Assembly: GCA_032207245.1 (NCBI GenBank)
Contig: CM063504.1
Span: 84,850,624 to 84,914,623 of the forward strand
Direction of reading: 5' to 3'
Source: Pardosa pseudoannulata
Taxonomy: Eukaryota; Arthropoda; Arachnida; Araneae; Lycosidae
DNA: 64,000 nt
The notes beneath the pieces were generated by a model. That model saw only the letters and a list, made by a program, of their open reading frames with translations, was not told the DNA's origin and ran no database searches. The position numbers were made by a program, and so were the translations under genes. Numbering within the stretch: the first letter of the stretch is position 1; every line of letters begins with the position of its first letter. Shown here piece after piece: positions 21,585 to 34,214 of the stretch.

Positions 21585-23672
21585 AGACCTGTCTTCCACA
21601 TTTAATTTTCCGATCACATTGAAAATCCAAAATATTCTAGGTAACTCAAAAGATCAGTTACATCAGCAATCATAGAAAATATGATCCCCCAAATCCCAAA
21701 ACATTTTAAAAAATCTGCATTTCTTTCATTGTACGAATGTTTTTTGTGTGGTCAAAAACGACTCGATTTGTTAATTGATCTTTATAAAAAAATTAGGTTA
21801 TTTTTAAAATTTCTTTTAATTTAGTCAATTTTATCAAAGATTTATCCATTAATGCCTTCCACATCTAATTTTCCGATCACATTGAAAATCCAAAATATTC
21901 TAGGTAACTCAAAAGATCAGTTACATCAGCAATCATAGAAAATATGATCCACCAAATCCCAAAACATTATCCAAAATCTGCATTTCTTTCATCGTACAAA
22001 TGTTTTTTGAGTGGTCAAAAACAACACAATTTGTTAATTGATCTTTATAAAAAAAATTAGGTTATTTTTAAAATTTCTTTTAATTTAGTCGATTTTATGA
22101 AAGATTTATCCATCAATGCCTTCCACATTTAATTTTCCGATCACATTCAAAATCCAAAATATTCTATGTAACTCAAAAGGTCAGTTTTATCAGCAATCAT
22201 ACATAAAACATGACCAACTGAATCTCAAAACATTATCGAAAATCAGCATTTCTTTCATTGTACGAATGTTTTTTGCGTGGTCAAAAATGACTCGATTTGT
22301 TAATCGATCTTTATAAGAAGATTAGATTATTTTTAAAATTTCTTTTAATTTAGTCGATTTTATCAAAGATTTATCCATCAATGTCTTCCACATCTAATTT
22401 TCCGATCATATTGAAACTCCAAAATATTTTAGGTAACTTAAAAGATCAGTTTTATCAGCAATCATAGAAAATATGACCAACGAAATCCCAAAACATTATC
22501 AAAAATCTGCATTTCTTTCATTGTACAATGTTTTTGCATGGTAAAAATGACTCGATTTGTTAATTGATCTTCATAAAAAATTACATTATTTTTTAAATTT
22601 ATTTTAATTTATTCGATTTTATCAAAAGATTTATCCATCAATGTCTTCCACATTTAATTTTCTGATCACATTGAAAATCCAAAATATTCTAGGTAACTCA
22701 ACATATCAGTTTTATCAGCAATCATAGAAAATATGACCAACGAAATCCCAAAATATTATCAAAAATCTGCATTTCTTTCATTGTACGAATGTTTTTTGCG
22801 TGGTCAAAAACGACTCGATTTGTTAATTGATCTTTAAAAAAATACATTATTTTAATTTTTTTTTAAATTTAGTTGATTTTATCAAAGATTTATCCATCAA
22901 TGCCTTCCACATTTAATTTTCCGATCACAGTGAAAATCCAAAATATTCTAGGTAACTCAAAAGATCAGTTACATCAGAAATCATAGAAAATATGACTGAC
23001 CAAATTGCAAAATATTATCAAAAATCGGCATATTTTTCATTGTATAAATGCTTTTTGCGTGGTCAAAAATGACTCGATTTGTTAATTGATCTTTGTAAAA
23101 AAAAACATCATTTATAAAATTTCTTTTAATTTACTCGATTTTATAAAAGATTTATCCATCAATGCCTTCCACGTTTAATTTAAAGATCAATTGTTAATTG
23201 ATCTTTAAAAAAATACATTATTTTTATTTTTTTAAATTTAGTTGATTTTATCAAAGATTTATCTATCAATGCCTTCCACATTTAATTTTCCGATCACAGT
23301 GAAAATTCAAAATATTCTAGGTAACTCAAAAGATCAGTTACATCAGCAATCATAAAATAGATGACCAACCGAATCTCAAAAATTTATCGAAAATCTGCAT
23401 TTCTTTCATTGTAGGAATGCTTTCTGCGTGGTCAGAAATGACTCGATTTGTAAATTGATCTTCATAAAAAAAATTACATTATTTTTAAAATTTCTAAAAT
23501 TATCTTATTTTCTAAAATTATTTTATAAAATTATCATATTTTCTAAAATTATCTTATAAAATTATCTTATTTTTAAAATTTTTAGCATTAATGGATAAAT
23601 ATTTGATAAAACTGACTAAATTAAAAATTTAGTCTATTTTATCAAAAATTTATCCACATCTAAATTTCTGCC
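21585..23672. repeat. ~262-bp tandem array in copy A, about eight units
   Basis: The marker CTTCCACAT(t/c)TAATTT recurs near 21594, 21855, 22123, 22386, 22648, 22905 and 23267, with a CTTCCACGTTTAATTT variant near 23168 in a truncated, scrambled unit. Each unit carries CCAAAATATTCTAGGTAACTC, CATTTCTTTCATTGTA, GTGGTCAAAAACGACTCG and TTATCAAAGATTTATCC. The last ~150 bases degenerate into AAATTATCTTA-type short repeats. Confidence 0.9.
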
Positions 23673-24366
23673 CATCAAAAAATAATTCATGATTAAATTT
23701 AAAATTATCACATATGTATGTAATCTAATATTTAAGCCAAATATAAAAGAAAATTATTTACTTAATATCTAAGTTCAGTGATAAAACGTATGAAAATAAT
23801 GCAGACGATATTTAAATAATTTAAAATAAGAAATGATTAAATGTGGTGGTTAAAGGAATGGCGTCATAATGATAGAAAAATAGTTATTTTCATCTACTTA
23901 TAATGTGGTAAATTGATAAATTTAATCGCCTGCTCTTAACCGGGGAAAATAGGGCTTGAAATAATGGCATTAAGCGCTTGAAAAGGGGGGAAGAGGTGGA
24001 TTTCGAACGTTTTAAAGACGACAGTATTTTTTTGATGTGATATGAATCATATTTATATCAATTTATTTTAGAATCGGATCGATAGTTTAGGAGAAAATAA
24101 ACCTTACTCGCTTTGAATTTTGCTAACCTTAACTCATCAAGAATCGAATAGAGATGTCTCTATCTATGCCAGGTCTAACAGCTTCATACATTCCAGGACA
24201 GATGGACAACTTAGCCTATTATTATATAGGGGATATTACACAATATCCAGAGCCAAGAATTTAAGGCTGTATGCTTGAGATCATTTTAATACATAAAGAC
24301 TCAATATTTTTGCACTAGGACTCAATTTTTCACAGCATCACTATAAAATCGATGATTTATAATGCC

Positions 24367-24992
24367 TTAACCATCTAAGCGGTTCGCACGTACAATTCCG
24401 CCAAACCGATGATGACTTTAAAACGTACACTTTTCGACCTCCAAAAAAGCACCAAAAATGGATGCAATGTACATTTTTGATAGTGATTTCCCCATGGAGT
24501 TTTGAGGTATGAGGGTCAAGTCTATTGTTTAGGAACTCCACCCTTCTTTCACTGACATATCTTGAGGGATGCAACCCTACCCCCTGAGGCACATAGACGC
24601 TGATAGCTTTTCATGGCTTTATAAATCTCTATTTCGAAGTATTTCGTTTGCGGTAAGAGATGTATCTCTAATTGCACCACTTAAATATCTTGGATGACTT
24701 TCGTAAAAAAATATAAATAAGTCTCTCAAAGAATATTTTTATTTGTACTTTTAGAAACCATTTTTTCTTACGGGATAAAATTCCAGACTTGAAGAGCTTT
24801 ATGTGTATTAAAAATTAACAATCTATAATATATGTTTATATATCTATATATAACCGGAAGTAAAAGGACAATAACGAGGGTGGGTTTTCCATATTCCATT
24901 CTAGTCGACAAAGGGTGAAGGTAAAATCATAGAACGGACATTAGCGTATTTTGGAGAATTCTTTTCTAGATGTGTTCCACTCGGAGGGTTAA
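24367..24992. mobile_element. piggyBac-type insertion (618 bp) with empty site in copy A
   Basis: TTAA at 24367-24370 and 24989-24992 flank 618 bp. Copy A reads ATGCCTTAAAGAGTCATTAA at the same place (near 20980), so exactly one TTAA is present without the insert. The ends start CCATCTAAGCGG (left) and CCCTCCGAGTGG (right, other strand), 8 of 12 matching. The TTAA target and CC start fit piggyBac. The interior is GC-richer at left; the 83-codon minus-strand frame there (24341-24592) is not a recognised transposase. The insertion occurred after, or only in one copy of, the duplication. Confidence 0.78.
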
Positions 24993-25599
24993 ATAGTTAT
25001 TAAATTACGCATCCGCAAAGCACTTCTTTAACCTCAAACCAGGACGCTTTCAGCTGTCTGTTTCTCCGTTTGTAACCAAATTCTTGTATGAATTTCTGCA
25101 TATCGTTTTCTCCACACCATTCTCCTGCTGTTCAGCCCAAAACATTAAATTTATTTTCTCTTTTCTCTAATGTTTTTACAGAACCATTTTTCTTCCTTCA
25201 TGTATTCCATATCAAATGAAACTGAAAATTCCGACTGTTTTGGCTCTTAAAGAATTTTCTCTTCGACACATAACTATGAAAAATTTATTTCCTATATGCC
25301 TTTCGCTTTGTACTGGGGGATATTGATTGGTGTTCCCATAATTATCAATTCTGTTGCAAGATTATCACTTAATTTTAGATCTATCGTTAAAGAACGCTCC
25401 AAAAATTATCTATGTGCAGATGCTAATGCAGATGATCGTCCAAATCGAGCACTGTTTTGCCCTGTTCTGGAATTAATAAACTTTTGCATGATACACTGCA
25501 CAATCGATATTGGTCTACCGATAATAGTTGAAAGCTCACTGTAAAAATTTCTTATATTAGATTAGCTTTCACTCAGAAATATTTATTTCCTTAACTTTA

Positions 25600-26645
25600 A
25601 GACCTGCCTTCGACATTTAATTTTCAGCTCACATTGAAAATCCAAAATATTCTTGGTAACTCAAAAGATCAGTTTCATCAGAAATCCTATAAAATAAAAC
25701 CAACCTAAACATTATCAAAAATGTGCATTTCTTTCATTGTAAGAATGCTTTTCGCGTGGCCAAAAACGACTCGATTTGTTAATTGATATTTATAAAAATA
25801 TACATTATTTTTAAAATTTCTTTTAATTTAGTCAATTTTATCAAAGATTTATCCATTAATGCCTTCCACATCTAATTTTCCGATCACATTGAAAATCCAA
25901 AACATTCTAGGTAACTCAAAAGATCAGTTACATCAGCAATTATAGAAAATATGATCCCCCAAATCCCAAAACATTTTAAAAAATCTGCATTTCTTTCATT
26001 GTACGAATGTTTTTTGTGTGGTCAAAAACGACTCGATTTGTTAATTGATCTTTATAAAAAAATTAGGTTATTTTTTTAAATTTCTATTAAGTCGATTTTA
26101 TAAAAGATTTATCCATCAATGCCTTCCACGTTTAATTTTCCGATCACATTGAAAATCCAAAATATTCCAGGTAACTCAAAAGATGAGTTACATCAGCAAT
26201 TATAGAAAATATGATCCCCCAAATCCCAAAACATTTTAAAAAATCTGCATTTCTTTCATTGTACGAATGTTTTTTGTGTGGTCAAAAACGACTCGATTTG
26301 TTAATTGATCTTTATAAAAAAATTAGGTTATTTTTAAAATTTCTTTTAATTTAGTCGATTTTATCAAAGATTTATCCATCAATGCCTTCCACATCTAATT
26401 TTCCGATCACATTGAAAATCCAAAATATTCTAGGTAACTCAAAAGATCAGTTTCATCAGAAATCCTAGAAAATATGACCAACCAAATACCAAAACATTAT
26501 CAAAAATCTGCATTTCTTTCATTGTAGGAATGTTTTTTGCGTAGTCAAAAACGTCTTGATTTGTGAATTAATGTTTATAAAAAAATTAGATTATTTTTTA
26601 AATTTCTTTAAATATAGTTGATTTTATCAAAGATTTATTCATTAG
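25600..26645. repeat. ~262-bp tandem array in copy B, about four units
   Basis: Same unit as in copy A; starts near 25606, 25864, 26125 and 26385. Units 2 and 3 share the ATGATCCCCCAAATCCC variant and are nearly identical to the unit at 21594-21850, suggesting recent exchange or amplification between the arrays. Confidence 0.88.
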
Positions 26646-27359
26646 TGCATGAATTTTAAAATAAAAATCATTATTATTTCCTCGAAAAAGCAATATTTTA
26701 TAATGAAACTATGTCTATAGGGTAATTTTTGCTTTTTCGTGTATGAGAAAATGAGAATTTACAACGTCTCATATATTATTCTGAAATCTCCCTAAGTCCA
26801 AAATGTATATTGTTTAAAAAAAAAGTCAAAATAAGCTTGTTCATTATTCATTTCAAAAATAATTAGCCATGCGCTACAAGCATTTTATATACTGCCCGAA
26901 ACCATTCATTAACAAAAAGCATTTTAAACATGTCTAAATGATAACAAACCTCATTATAAAACAGCATCAGTACATAAAAGCACTGACTTAAAAAATTACA
27001 CACGAAAAGAAAAAAATACCGTAAAATTTTTAGTGTCGTAATTAAAACACAATTTCATAATAATTAGCAGAAACGAACTGTAATAGAGATGAATTATGCA
27101 ACAATATAAGAGCGTTCTAAATCACGTAAAAATGTCTCGTTTGTTCCATTTTTCAGTTCTATTCGAAATGTTATCATACAATTAAACTGTTATGTACTTG
27201 TCACCTCGAACAAATCAGTTCTTAATAATGGAATTTTAGCATATTTGCCTTTGTGTTGTTTTCTAGAAAATCCGTGTCACTGAATAATGCCTTTTTCTCT
27301 TTATTTTAACATCCGAGGTGCATTTGTAATTGTTATTTTTCTCTGCAAACGCAGGAACA
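26646..27359. other. AT-rich sequence without recognisable feature
   Basis: No repeat or coding signal. Confidence 0.45.
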
Positions 27360-27620
27360 GAATTTCAATGATGTGCCCATCAGGAAAGGGAAAAAATAAA
27401 GAGTCGAACAAAGTATTTCTCTAAGGTGACGTTGCATCCATGAATCTCATTCACTGGGCTGAACGTTCATTAATTATTGTGTCCAATATTCTAATATTTG
27501 CTCTGCCTGGAAGAAGCAGAGAATGTCAAATACAAATAAATAATTAGTTATGAGGAATGCCGTTCGGAAACGAAGCAGGCCTGATTTATTTTTTTTTCTC
27601 CCCGTAACCACTGCTGGCTT
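27360..27620. other. Low-repeat island with homeodomain-like words
   Basis: Contains GTGACGTTGCATCC, TCATTAATTATTG and AAATAATTAGTTATG in a stretch without repeats. Possible conserved non-coding DNA; not testable from one genome. Confidence 0.2.
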
Positions 27621-27844
27621 ACAGAAGAGACATACTTGTTCAGTGGAATAGTAATGAGGAACTTAATAAATGGAATGGATAAGTGCAAGGGGCTGTCTTC
27701 AAATTGAATCTTTTCTACATTTCAGCAGTAATTAGTATTATTGCTAAACATTATGTATTTTGATGACTATAATTAATAGAAAAATTCCCAAACGCTTGAT
27801 ATTAATACAAATATTTTTTTCAGTCTTCAGTTATTTTATGCTTC

Positions 27845-28772
27845 TTAACACTAGAATTACGGAAGGGGTCATTTTGACACCTAGCGAACTTTTATCTCTG
27901 ACAGCTCTTCTATTTTTTTGCAAATATCTTAATCCTTTCTTGACTTTTCCTAAATCATCGTGATTTACGAAATAGTAAAAATTTCAAGAAAATCGTATTT
28001 TTATTTTAGCCCTAACAAATGATTATACCTAGAAATACGGCAGGCTATATACTGATGTTGAAGACAAGTGTAAACTTCATAATGACTCTTTCACTATTTT
28101 ATTAGCAGAACTGGAAGCATTCATAGCGTTGTTGTACGTAAGGGGGCATTAGCCGCCAAGGGCTTACCAATTCTTAGTTTGTGGTCCAAGACTTGGGGAT
28201 CAAAGTTTTTTCATGAAACTATGAGTAGAGATAGGTTTCCGGAAGTTATGAAATTTCTTCGTTTTGAAAATAAACTAACAAGGTCTTCACGTTTGCAGTG
28301 TGATAAATTTACACTAATATCCGAGGTATGGAATACTTTTATAGAAAACTGTAAGCTTTTCTACAAACCAAATGAAAATATTACGTTTGATGAACAGTTA
28401 TTCCCTACAAAAACAAGATGCCGTGTTTATGCCTAACAAGCTCGATAAATTCGGAATAAAATTTTGGCTAGAAGTAGATGTTAGGACAAAATACTTATTA
28501 AACGGATTTCCATATTTAGGAAAAGATGAAATGAGACCAAGTGATCAAAGTTTAGGAGAGAACGTAGTAAATAGTTTAATTGATCCTACATACCTGCAAA
28601 GTCGGTATATTTTTAAAAACAAACTGTAGTTGTCATAATTTGCGTTATTTTAATTTATTTTTCACAAATATATTCTATCATGTAGAGAAATATGCAGATA
28701 TCTTATCAAGGGGTGAAAATGACACCCGCCGTAATTCTAGGTATACAAAGACCACCGTAATTATAGTGTTAA
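27845..28772 (+). mobile_element. piggyBac element, decayed, with TTAA target duplications
   Basis: TTAA lies at 27845-27848 and 28769-28772. The left end is TTAACACTAGAATTACGG; the right end on the other strand is TTAACACTATAATTACGG (17 of 18 identical). A second copy of the tip motif, CCTAGAATTACGGCGGG, occurs about 40 bases inside the right end (near 28730). Subterminal boxes GGTCATTTTGACACC (left) and GGGTGTCATTTTCACCC (right, other strand) resemble those of the MITE at 7319. The 928-bp element contains the middle third of a piggyBac transposase (28102-28629); the rest of the gene has been lost. Confidence 0.92.
28102..28629 (+). pseudogene. piggyBac transposase remnant with two frameshifts
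   Basis: Three consecutive frames give one protein. 28102-28143 reads LAELEAFIALLYVRG; 28143-28436 continues ALAAKGLPILSLWSKTWGS, then FFHETMSRDRFPEVMKFLRF, and includes YKPNENITFDEQLFPTKTRC; 28433-28629 gives MPNKLDKFGIKFWLEVDVRT and PYLGKDEMRP. MSRDRF, the NITFDEQL stretch (first catalytic aspartate of the DDD triad) and DKFGIKFW are family signatures. The first frameshift lies in a run of G (28142-28146), the second near 28430. The N-terminus, the later catalytic residues and the C-terminal cysteine-rich domain are missing. Non-functional. Confidence 0.92.
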
Positions 28773-28990
28773 GATGAATTAAACAGAACTTTTCACGTTT
28801 TCACCGCAGAATTAGGTATTTGTCCACTCAGAATAAACTGTTCGCGTAATTGCGATGATGTTCTAGAGCAGGAATGGACAAACTTTTTCGGCCGCGGTTC
28901 AAAAATCGAAAGAAAATAAGTTTGGCGGGCCAAGATAAATTTTTCTAAAATTTTAAAAACAATATGCATTTACCTAACGGTTTAAATACG

Positions 28991-29250
28991 TTAATGAGAT
29001 GAATGAAATTGCGATTTCATTTTTAAAAGTTTCTTATACCGATGTTCGAAGTGAGATGTACTGATTTTAAGGAACGATGCTAAATGCTCATCTGTCAGTC
29101 TACTTCTGAAATTATTCTTTCTAAGGCTCAAAGTTGAAAACACTTGTTCACATATAAGAAGCAAATATACCGCTGATCTTCTGGGCGTGAGATAATAAAT
29201 TTGGGATATAATATTTAAGCAAAGTAGAAAAGGAGATGGATATATAATGT
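28991..29250 (-). pseudogene. C-terminal part of a hAT transposase (dimerisation domain)
   Basis: The minus strand reads [16 protein letters not shown], then [34 protein letters not shown] and ends QFHSSH before a stop at 28991-28993. The CEQ(v/l)FS..(k/l).K...RS.LTDEHL pattern is the C-terminal dimerisation region of hAT transposases, in the branch that includes GTF2I-repeat/ZBED-like domesticated relatives. Upstream the frame enters the TA tract and becomes a Tyr-Ile repeat that is not real protein. DDE catalytic and zinc-finger parts are absent. Confidence 0.85.
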
Positions 29251-29262
29251 ATAAATAAATAA

Positions 29263-29627
<365 letters not shown>

Positions 29628-29720
29628 TTTAATTTGCCTCGGACCTGCAACTTAAAATTCTATCCGGGGGCCGGATAAAACCTTCCGGCGGGCCGTAGTT
29701 TGCCCATCCCTGTTCTAGAG

Positions 29721-30862
29721 TCATAGACTGAAATTAGCGATAGCTAAGACTTGAAAGGAAAAAAAAATTCTCACAGACAGACCAGGCATATATTTATAGA
29801 TTTACGTTTATTTCAGTTATCCGATGGGGAAGTAAATATTGAGATGAGTTACACTAGTAACAGATGGAAAAACTATAACATACAAACACAATACACAAAC
29901 ATACACACAAAGTTTGCACTCATAAACATTCAGGTTCAATATAATAATTTGTGACTCAGATGAAACTGATAGTTTATTTTGGATAAGATGTCTACTTCGG
30001 AAAAAAAATAATATGTTTTCAACAGGTGTTGCTTCTAGGAAAAGATCCGTTACTACCTATGAATGGACCCGTTACTACCGGGTATGAATGAAAAATCTGG
30101 AATTAACTTCCTTAAAGTGCAAGGGCTTTCACAATATTAATGAGTCTGGTGACTCGCCAGAGCACAAGAGCTCTAAAAAATAACTAAACCGGAACATAAC
30201 GATCCAAACTAGAGCGCAACTATACCTTGTGACATTAGAGGATTCTGAATCACTAGGGAATCCGGGCGTTCTCATCTGGACGAGAGTGAAAAAAACTTCC
30301 TAAATAGGTAAGATAACAGGGATATAACAATCGTTATATCCCTAGTCCTGAAATCGTTATATCGTTGATATCCATGACCAGGTAAATACATACCTGTAAA
30401 CTGAAAAGGAGCCGATTCAACAATCGATTCTAGTCGATCAAATTAATCTCCTTAGAGCAATTCCATTAAATATTTTCTATGTTTCTTAAATATCTTCTAT
30501 GTTTCTATCTACAACTTAATTCAATTTTCTCAAAATTCTCCGGTTAATCAATGAAATGTATGGAAACATTGAAAGAAGAAATGCTAAGAAAGAGTGTTGG
30601 AGCATTTTAAGATAATCGCACAATTAACTGCATGATAAGAGCGAAGCTATCGGTGTTCTGTTATTACTATGGACTTAATACCGAAAGGTGATGGAATTAT
30701 TTGAGAGAATAGACGCTTTAAAATTTTATCAACATTAAGTGAGTTTTCTCAAATTTCAAGATGTCTTTTATGAAATTGTGATACGATGCTTATATTTTCT
30801 TAAGTTTGTCTCACGCTGGAGACTGAAATATTGACTGAGAGACGAAAAAACAACGTTTAGCC
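29721..30862. other. AT-rich sequence with one perfect hairpin
   Basis: No gene. AGGGATATAAC (30318-30328) and GTTATATCCCT (30333-30343) form a perfect 11-bp stem with a 4-base loop. CCGTTACTACC-type words repeat near 30047 and 30068. Confidence 0.5.
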
Positions 30863-31327
30863 TGTAACGGCGTGCCTTAAAATCCCACCTTGGGATATAT
30901 CTCTTTCTGAGATTGATAACTATACCCTGTGCCTTGGGTTTTCTTTGAATTCGATCCTCTTCAGGATTGAACGTCTATTTCTCCTAGGAATCCTGACTTT
31001 GTTTTTATCTTCCTCGAAGATACCAATTGCTACTTCAGACATTCTCCTCTAATTGAGTGTACTGCCTACATAATTACTACCGAGAACTTTTACGCGAAGC
31101 TACCGAATTGTTATCTTCCGTCGGTTACTAAACCATTCGGAAGGGACCTTATATGTACGTCTCTATTCAGGCATACGTCTATTGTATCTCATATTTGTGA
31201 ATTGAAATTGTATTTTGTGTATATAGAAATGTGTATATAGCTGCAAGGTGTAAATAAATCATTTAATCAAGAAACACCTGCTTCTTCATTGTGTCACCTA
31301 AAACAGGGAACGGATACGTTACAAGCC
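30859..31327 (+). mobile_element. Solo LTR with 4-bp target duplication
   Basis: The LTR is 30863-31323 (461 bp). It starts TGTAACG and ends CGTTACA, a perfect 7-bp inverted terminal repeat with canonical TG..CA. AGCC at 30859-30862 and 31324-31327 is the target duplication. An AATAAA polyadenylation signal lies near 31253, 70 bases before the end, as expected. Composition differs from the flanks. Neither internal retrotransposon sequence nor a second LTR is present, so it arose by recombination between two LTRs. Ty3/gypsy or BEL/Pao origin would fit a 4-bp duplication; which one cannot be told from the LTR. Confidence 0.85.
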
Positions 31328-31999
31328 ATTTCATAGCCAGACGGGATATTGGGATGGAATGAAAATGAAATTCAAAATTTGGTTCTATGATACGACTATG
31401 CCTTGGTAATAATAGAAATTATCTTAAAGAGTAGACTAAAGTACATGCTTTCCTATAAAAGTAATTCTGATAAAAAAGTAAACTTGAATATTTTTAATTT
31501 TGAATTTATACTTTAAAAAGCGTAACCTATAAATATGTAATTCATTTATATATAAATATACAAGTTGGATTACATCATATTTGATAATAATTGAGATATT
31601 GTCTTGACAAGTTATCTAGATGAAAAGTTGCAGCGAACAATGAGAAAATATCAACACTTAATACTTAAAATCGGATCAATAAAGATTTCCAAGGACTGAC
31701 TCAAGGTTACAAAGCACATGAATGCCTCGTAGCGTTTGATCTGTTACTTTGAAGAAACATTATACTAACCTAAAGAATGTTGTGCCGTAACTGTTAATCA
31801 AACTGATATATATGAAAAATATAAATAATGTAATTGCGTGTATTGTTCTTTGTAATTATTTAAGGTTATTAAATTTTAACCAAATAATGGGTTATTGTTG
31901 AAGAAAACAGTTTTTGAACCATGTTAATGTTCAGAATATACTATACAAATACAAACTAGTTCATGGGGTTCACGCTCCTAAGTACTTTTTTTTATGCTT
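31328..31999. other. AT-rich sequence without recognisable feature
   Basis: No repeat or coding signal found. Confidence 0.45.
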
Positions 32000-33225
32000 C
32001 TGTATAATTTTAAAATACATAAAACATATTATGGGTAAAAAAGCTATTTATTAATGTTAGGCAAAATAAATATTTTCAATATAACAAAATAAACAATAAA
32101 GACAAAAATATTAGCGTTTAAATGCATATTATTTTTCAAACTACAGATAATAAATTAGAGGTATTTTCAATACAAAATTTAATAAATAAATAAACAATAA
32201 AAACTAAAATTCTTAACATTTTAAAATACATAAAACATATTATGGGTAAAAATGCTATTTATTAATGTTAGGCAAAATAAATATTTTCAATATAACAAAA
32301 TAAACAATAAAGACAAAAATATTAGCGTTTAAATGCATATTATTTTTCAAATTACAGAAAATAAATTAGAGGCATTTTTGATACAAAATTTAATAAATAA
32401 ATAAACAATAAAAATTAAAATTCTTAACATTTTAAAATACATAAAACATATTATGGGTAAAAAAGTTATTTATTAATGTTAGGCAAAATAAATATTTTCA
32501 ATATAACAAAACAAACAGTAAAGACAAAAATATTAGCGTTTAAATATATATTACTTCTTAAATTACAGAAAATAAATTAGAGGTATTTTCAATATAAAAT
32601 TTAATAAATAAATAAACAATAAAAACTAAAATGTTTAACATTTTAAAATACTTAAAACATTATATGGGTAAAAAAGTTATTTATTAATGTTAGGCAAAAT
32701 AAATATTTTCAATATAACAAAACAAACAGTAAAGACAAAAATATTAGAGTTTAAATATATATTACTTCTTAAATTACAGAAAATAAATTAGAGGTATTTT
32801 CAGTACAAAATTTAATAAATAAATAAACAATAAAAATTAAAATTCTTAACATTTTAAAATACATAAAACATATTATGGGTAAAAAAGTTATTTATTAATG
32901 TTAGGCAAAATAAATATTTTCAATATAACAAAACAAACAGTAAAGACAAAAATATTAGCGTTTAAATATATATTACTTCTTAAATTACAGAAAATAAATT
33001 AGAGGTATTTTCAATACAAAATTTAAATAAATAAACAAATATAAATTTAAATATAAATAATAACAAAATAAATACAAAAATAAATATAAATAATAAATAA
33101 ATAAAAATATTACTGTTTAAATATATATTACTTCATAAATTACAGAAAATAAACTAGAGGTATTTTCAATACAAAATTTAATAAATAAATAAACAATAAA
33201 AACTAAAACTCTAACATTATAAAAT
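32000..33225. repeat. 211-bp tandem array, five full units plus a partial one
   Basis: The word ATGGGTAAAA recurs at 32031, 32242, 32453, 32664 and 32875, spaced by exactly 211 each time. Units contain ATTTATTAATGTTAGGCAAA, ATATTAGCGTTTAAAT and AAATTAGAGGTATTTTC, then AATAAATAAATAAACAATAA. A shortened sixth copy lies at 33105-33225 after a degenerate AAATA stretch. Constant spacing with few substitutions points to recent amplification or homogenisation. No coding potential. Confidence 0.92.
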
Positions 33226-34214
33226 GAAAGGTTTTCCGACAAAAAAGCAGGAACGGAATGTAATAATATTCATTAAAAGGGGAATTATAGGAAAGTTTTT
33301 ATTACAAAATTAATAATAATATGTAATAATTTTGGCCTCTTGTCTTGCTATAATTGACAAAAAATCATTAAATAATGTATTTGTCGTTGCACAGGTAACC
33401 AAAGCCGTATTAAGCCACTTTACAGTTCTAAACATTTTGATCTTACCGGAAATCCTCCCTATTTCAAAAGAAAAAGAGCACACACACACACAAAAATAAT
33501 AAACTAAATAATGTGAAAAATTAAAATAGATCTTAAACTTTCATTATTAAAAATTTTTAGTATATTAGAATAAATCTTAATTTCTCTAGAAAAGGTTGAA
33601 CAGTTTGTTAATAAACTTTAAAAAGAAATTGAAAATTATTTTATTAAATGTCTAACAAAATTAAGTATATGAATATGAATATTCTTTATTTAACTAATTT
33701 TTAATCTTTAAATCAACAAAATTATTATTTATTGCATCATAATTAATATTATGCAAAACAAATTAATTGATGTATAAAACGACTGAAGAATTTAATTTTG
33801 ATTGACTAAGTTCCGTAAATAATTTTTTACACGTCTTAATTCTGCGAATGACGACTCACTTGATGCATTTTAGATAGGAAAAATTAAATATATCAGTAAT
33901 AATAGTTCGGTGTTTGGAAATAATATTTATACTATATTTGTGCTCTTTATAAATTGCATTCAAACTAATGTATTGTTATGCCATATATTACTGTTATGCA
34001 ATATGTTAAGCTGTTATATTGTTATGCCAAAACTATTACATTTGTTCCTGCAGGCACAGGCTAAACATTGTATCTACATAAAAAGCAATACATTTTTGAT
34101 TATTTGATTATTTTATATAGTTATCAATAGAATTGTAAACTATCTTATTTATAAATCTTTTCAAAATCAAGTATTTTGAGCTGGGCATTCAGGTCTTAAG
34201 CATTTGTCTCATTT
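33226..34214. other. AT-rich sequence without recognisable feature
   Basis: Includes a short (CA)n run at 33480-33492. The 65-codon frame near 33910 is low complexity and hydrophobic, not a gene. Confidence 0.45.

Larger units (their letters stand above)
20290..26645. repeat. 3.4-kb tandem segmental duplication (two copies)
   Basis: Copy A starts at CATCAAAAAATAATTC (20290) and copy B at the same words (23673), a period of 3383 bp. Each copy consists of a ~1.25-kb non-repetitive part followed by an array of ~262-bp units. Similarity of the non-repetitive parts is high by eye (TTTAAGCCAAATATAAAAG, GCAGACGATATTTAAAT, CTTAACCGGGGAAAATAGGG in both). Copy B holds a 618-bp TTAA-flanked insertion at 24371-24988 that is absent in A, and a shorter 262-bp array. 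Confidence 0.9.
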
